Part shown: piece by piece, positions 6,356 through 8,503 of the stretch
Position numbering within the stretch: position 1 is the first letter of the stretch
How the letters are laid out: each line of letters begins with the position of its first letter
Assembly (NCBI GenBank): GCA_937954195.1
Contig: CALFYR010000046.1
Location: 1 to 8,503, forward strand
Direction of reading: 5' to 3'
Source: an uncultured Dehalococcoidia bacterium
Lineage (GTDB): Bacteria; Chloroflexota; Dehalococcoidia; Tepidiformales; Tepidiformaceae
Length of the DNA stretch: 8,503 nucleotides
Made by a program: the position numbers and the translations under genes
The notes under the pieces: generated by a model
Databases searched by the model: none
What the model saw: only the letters and a program-made list of their open reading frames with translations
Told to the model about the DNA's origin: nothing

Positions 6356-7042
6356 GTGAGCGAACCCAGCATCGCCCGGCTTGCGGCGAACGAAATCAAC
6401 ACTGCCACTTCGAACCGGCTGGCCGTCCTGCTCGGCCGCTCCTTCACCGATCAGCGCCACATCGACCGCTACACGCAGGAGGAGCACGAACGCCTCGGAC
6501 CCCACGTCAGCCGCGTCCACCGGGCCCACCCCACGGCGGGCGAAACGATGCCTGCCGAATGGCTGAAAAACTTCCCAACTATCCGGAACCTGGACCGCCC
6601 CGCCGACGAACGTCGCGAGGCCTACCATTTCGTCCGTGAATTCGACGGCTACCTCACGACGCACGTCTCACTCTGGGCCCAGCGCTTCCTGTTCGAGGGC
6701 GCCTTCCTGAACGGTGGATACATCGAAGATGTCGCCGCCGACCCCCTACATCTTGGCGAAGGACTGCCCACCGCCGCCATGCGCGCCGCCACCGAATACG
6801 CGCGAGCAATGGGCCTCGACTTGCTCGGCCTCGCCACGGGCATCGCCCCGTTCTACGAGCGCCTCGGATGGCGCACATGGGAAGGCTCGCACCTCTTCTC
6901 CGTCATCCACCTCGAATACCCGGACGAGCCCCTCATGCTCCTCCCCCTCACGCCGGCGGGTGAGGCATTCGCCGCCAATTCGGGCGCGATGCGCAGCCGC
7001 CGTCTCTGGCGGTTCGGGGAAATCCCGCATGACTGGCCGTAG
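6356..7042 (+). CDS. GNAT family N-acetyltransferase, AAC(2')-I-like
   Basis: Predicted acetyl-CoA-dependent N-acetyltransferase of 228 residues, cytoplasmic. The N-terminal half (1-115) is GNAT-like but diverged (LLGRSFTDQRHIDRYTQEEHER; HVSLWAQRFLFEG). The C-terminal half has motif A, GYIEDVAADP (121-130), followed by LHLGEGLPTAAMRAATEYAR and motif B, GLATGIAPFYERLGWRTWEGS (158-178). The pairing of GYxEDVAxxP with FYxxxGWxxWxG and a late short strand (LMLLPL) is the pattern I know from aminoglycoside 2'-N-acetyltransferases of actinobacteria. The acetyl-CoA loop is weak: the usual R/Q-x-x-G-x-G is L-x-x-G-x-G here (L131-G136). The protein extends about 30 residues past LLPL, ending RLWRFGEIPHDWP. 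The start is GTG with GGAGG upstream. The acetylated substrate is not known and resistance should not be assumed. The gene is divergent from the protease and separated by about 100 bases from the transporter. Confidence 0.85.
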   Translation: MSEPSIARLAANEINTATSNRLAVLLGRSFTDQRHIDRYTQEEHERLGPHVSRVHRAHPTAGETMPAEWLKNFPTIRNLDRPADERREAYHFVREFDGYLTTHVSLWAQRFLFEGAFLNGGYIEDVAADPLHLGEGLPTAAMRAATEYARAMGLDLLGLATGIAPFYERLGWRTWEGSHLFSVIHLEYPDEPLMLLPLTPAGEAFAANSGAMRSRRLWRFGEIPHDWP

Positions 7043-7132
7043 AACCTCGCGATATCGCCCACTTCTTACAAACGGCTGATGTGCATAGCGCGCCGAAACC
7101 CACAATAACGCTCACGGGCGACTAATCCGTCC

Positions 7133-7139
7133 GGGAGGA
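7133..7139 (+). promoter_or_regulatory. Ribosome binding site of the MFS transporter gene
   Basis: GGGAGGA ends 4 bases before the GTG at 7144. This strong match supports that start over the ATG at 7165. The 100-base gap before the gene (7043-7143) also has a small AT-richer stretch around 7061-7110 (TTCTTACAAAC, CACAATAAC) that could carry a promoter, but no clean -35/-10 pair is visible and there is no obvious terminator for the GNAT gene. Confidence 0.7.
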
Positions 7140-7143
7140 AACC

Positions 7144-8475
7144 GTGAGAGGCCTGGCGCGTTCCATGGCGGGTGTTGCCGCCGCCGGACTTGCCATTGGC
7201 CCGCGCCCGGGCGACCACGATGGCGCCCGCCTCGAACCGAAGAAGGTTCCCGTCGCTCTCCGCGCCTTCTGGGCCGATGGCTTCTTCGCCTCCGCCCAGG
7301 ACGCCTTCATCCTCGCCTATCTGCCCCTGCTGGCGAGCTCGCTTGGCGCGAGCGCCACCCAGATCGGCATGCTCAGCGCGTCACAAAGCCTCGGCGCCAT
7401 GCTCGCGCTCTATCCCGGCGCCATCGCCGCCCGCCGAACCACCTCACGGCGCTGGATGGTCGTCTTCTACGCGGGCATCCTCGGCCGCCTGCTCTTACTC
7501 GCGGCCGCCCTGACCGTGGCCGTCGCCCAGGGACAGACTGCGCTCTACCTTGTGATAGCCATCTTCACCGCCCGGGCCTTCCTCGGGAACTTCGTCGTCC
7601 CCGCCTGGACATCCCTGGCTGCCGACATCATCCCCGAACAACTACGCGCGAAGTATTTCGCTTCCCGCAACTTCGCCATCCAGATGGCCCTTCTGGCCAT
7701 CACCCCGCTTGGTGGCCTGCTCCTGGACTACGGCGGCTTTCCGGGGGGCTACGTTGCCGCCCTCAGCATTTCGTTCGCGTTCGGCATGTGCGCCACGGTC
7801 GCATACGCCTTCATCCCCGAACCACCTCCGCGCCCCAAGGCCACAACCCCCGCGCCGTCCGTCCGGCAGGTCCTTTCGAACCGCCGATTCCGGGTGTTCG
7901 TTGCGGCGACCTTCGCCCTCCACTTCACCACCATGTTCGCCGGGCCATTCTTTAACGTGCACCTGAAGGAAAACCTCGGCGCTTCCAATTTCGAGGTCGG
8001 TTGGCTAACCACGTCCTCGGCCGTCGCCGCCCTCGGTGGGCAGCTCTTCTTCGGCGAACTCATGGCGCGTCGCGGCTCGCTCTGGCTCACGCGAGTGGCC
8101 GTCCTCATGCTCCCGGCCCTGCCCATCATCTGGGTCTTCATCACCGAACCGTGGATGGTCCTGCTCCCGAACATCGCCGGCGGGCTGCTTTGGGCCGCGT
8201 TCAACCTTGCGAACTTCCAGGCGTTGCTGGAAGTCACCCCCGAAGAGGACCGCGAAAGCTACGTCGCGTTCTTCCACGCGAGCATCTTTTTCGCCCTCTT
8301 CGTCGCACCGTTCCTCGGCGGCCTGATCATCGATACGTGGGGCTACAAGACCGTCTTCGCCGTCTCCGGCACCGGCCGCTTCATCGCCACGGCGCTCTTC
8401 TTCTTCGCCGTCACACCCGTCGCCCATAACGCCTTTGGCCGCCGCTGGCCCTCCCGCCGCCGGCGGGTTCGGTAG
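7144..8475 (+). CDS. Major facilitator superfamily (MFS) transporter
   Basis: Secondary transporter of 443 residues, probably an exporter driven by an ion gradient; substrate not predictable. About 12 hydrophobic segments run from residue 45 to 425, split by a proline- and arginine-rich central loop (about 224-250, IPEPPPRPKATTPAPS...), the usual 6+6 layout. Residues 153-178, PAWTSLAADIIPEQLRAKYF then ASRNFA, match a loop typical of one large MFS subgroup (P-W-x-S-x-x-AD-x-x-P-x-x-x-R-x-x-YF-x-x-RN). The second half has a weaker copy of the same pattern (NLANFQALLEVTPEEDRESY, 354-373), fitting internal duplication. A 36-residue N-terminal extension, mildly hydrophobic then charged, precedes the first helix. 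The C-terminal tail is very basic (RRWPSRRRRVR). The start is GTG with GGGAGGA upstream. The gene ends 1 base from the stop of the convergent gene on the other strand. Confidence 0.9.
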   Translation: MRGLARSMAGVAAAGLAIGPRPGDHDGARLEPKKVPVALRAFWADGFFASAQDAFILAYLPLLASSLGASATQIGMLSASQSLGAMLALYPGAIAARRTTSRRWMVVFYAGILGRLLLLAAALTVAVAQGQTALYLVIAIFTARAFLGNFVVPAWTSLAADIIPEQLRAKYFASRNFAIQMALLAITPLGGLLLDYGGFPGGYVAALSISFAFGMCATVAYAFIPEPPPRPKATTPAPSVRQVLSNRRFRVFVAATFALHFTTMFAGPFFNVHLKENLGASNFEVGWLTTSSAVAALGGQLFFGELMARRGSLWLTRVAVLMLPALPIIWVFITEPWMVLLPNIAGGLLWAAFNLANFQALLEVTPEEDRESYVAFFHASIFFALFVAPFLGGLIIDTWGYKTVFAVSGTGRFIATALFFFAVTPVAHNAFGRRWPSRRRRVR

Positions 8476-8476
8476 G

Positions 8477-8503
8477 TCACTTCACGAGCACGCCGCCATC
8501 CAC
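8477..8503 (-). CDS. Possible C-terminus of a short-chain dehydrogenase (partial, runs out of window)
   Basis: Read on the minus strand from the window edge, the last bases give VDGGVLVK followed by TGA (8477-8479). A VDGG followed by a few residues and the stop is the common C-terminal signature of classical short-chain dehydrogenases/reductases (SDR, Rossmann-fold NAD(P)H oxidoreductases). Only eight codons are visible, so this rests on one short motif and on the sensible layout: a convergent gene whose stop lies one base after the MFS stop. Chance is the main alternative. Confidence 0.45.
   Translation of the reverse strand: MDGGVLVK

Noticed and set aside
7043..7143. Clear sigma-70 promoter before the MFS gene
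   Set aside because: TTACAA (7066-7071) and AT-rich CACAATAAC (7101-7109) were considered, but no pair has proper spacing and the matches are weak.
1..8503. CRISPR array, tRNA, rRNA, insertion sequence or attachment-site repeats
   Set aside because: No regularly spaced direct repeats, no cloverleaf-like or rRNA-like stretch, no transposase and no terminal inverted repeats were seen; almost all bases are in ordinary coding sequence.

Overview
The window is GC-rich chromosomal DNA with strong G/C preference at third codon positions and tightly packed genes. I see no mobile elements, RNA genes or CRISPR arrays. The FtsK alpha-domain insertion, the fused AccD-AccA protein and the style of the transporter and GNAT sequences suggest a Chloroflexota (Dehalococcoidia-like) bacterium. 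That placement is an inference from remembered family features, not a search.

Layout, left to right. (1) Positions 1-1347, plus strand: the C-terminal part of an FtsK/SpoIIIE DNA translocase; its start lies outside the window. (2) 1340-3160, plus strand: overlapping the ftsK stop by 8 bases, a 606-residue fusion of acetyl-CoA carboxylase carboxyltransferase beta (AccD) and alpha (AccA). In both halves the oxyanion-hole glycine pairs are altered. (3) 3161-3224: a short gap holding a nested dyad, CCCTAGA-N18-TCTAGGG, and a Shine-Dalgarno sequence. (4) 3225-4055, plus strand: a TauE/SafE-type permease that most likely begins at a CTG codon. (5) 4052-6289, minus strand: a secreted, membrane-anchored gluzincin-type metalloprotease whose stop codon shares the palindrome CTAG with the permease stop. 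(6) 6290-6355: a compact divergent intergenic region. (7) 6356-7042, plus strand: a GNAT acetyltransferase whose C-terminal half resembles aminoglycoside 2'-N-acetyltransferases. (8) 7144-8475, plus strand: a major facilitator superfamily transporter. (9) 8477-8503, minus strand: eight codons and a stop that read like the very end of a short-chain dehydrogenase.

ftsK and accDA probably form one transcriptional unit, which would place a chromosome-segregation motor next to a fatty-acid-synthesis enzyme. The other genes look like independent housekeeping or accessory functions (anion export, surface proteolysis, acetyl transfer, efflux). I see no clear multi-gene defence or biosynthetic system. 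The most unusual points are the altered active-site loops of the AccDA fusion, the CTG start of the permease, and the short-spaced zinc motif and C-terminal anchor of the protease.
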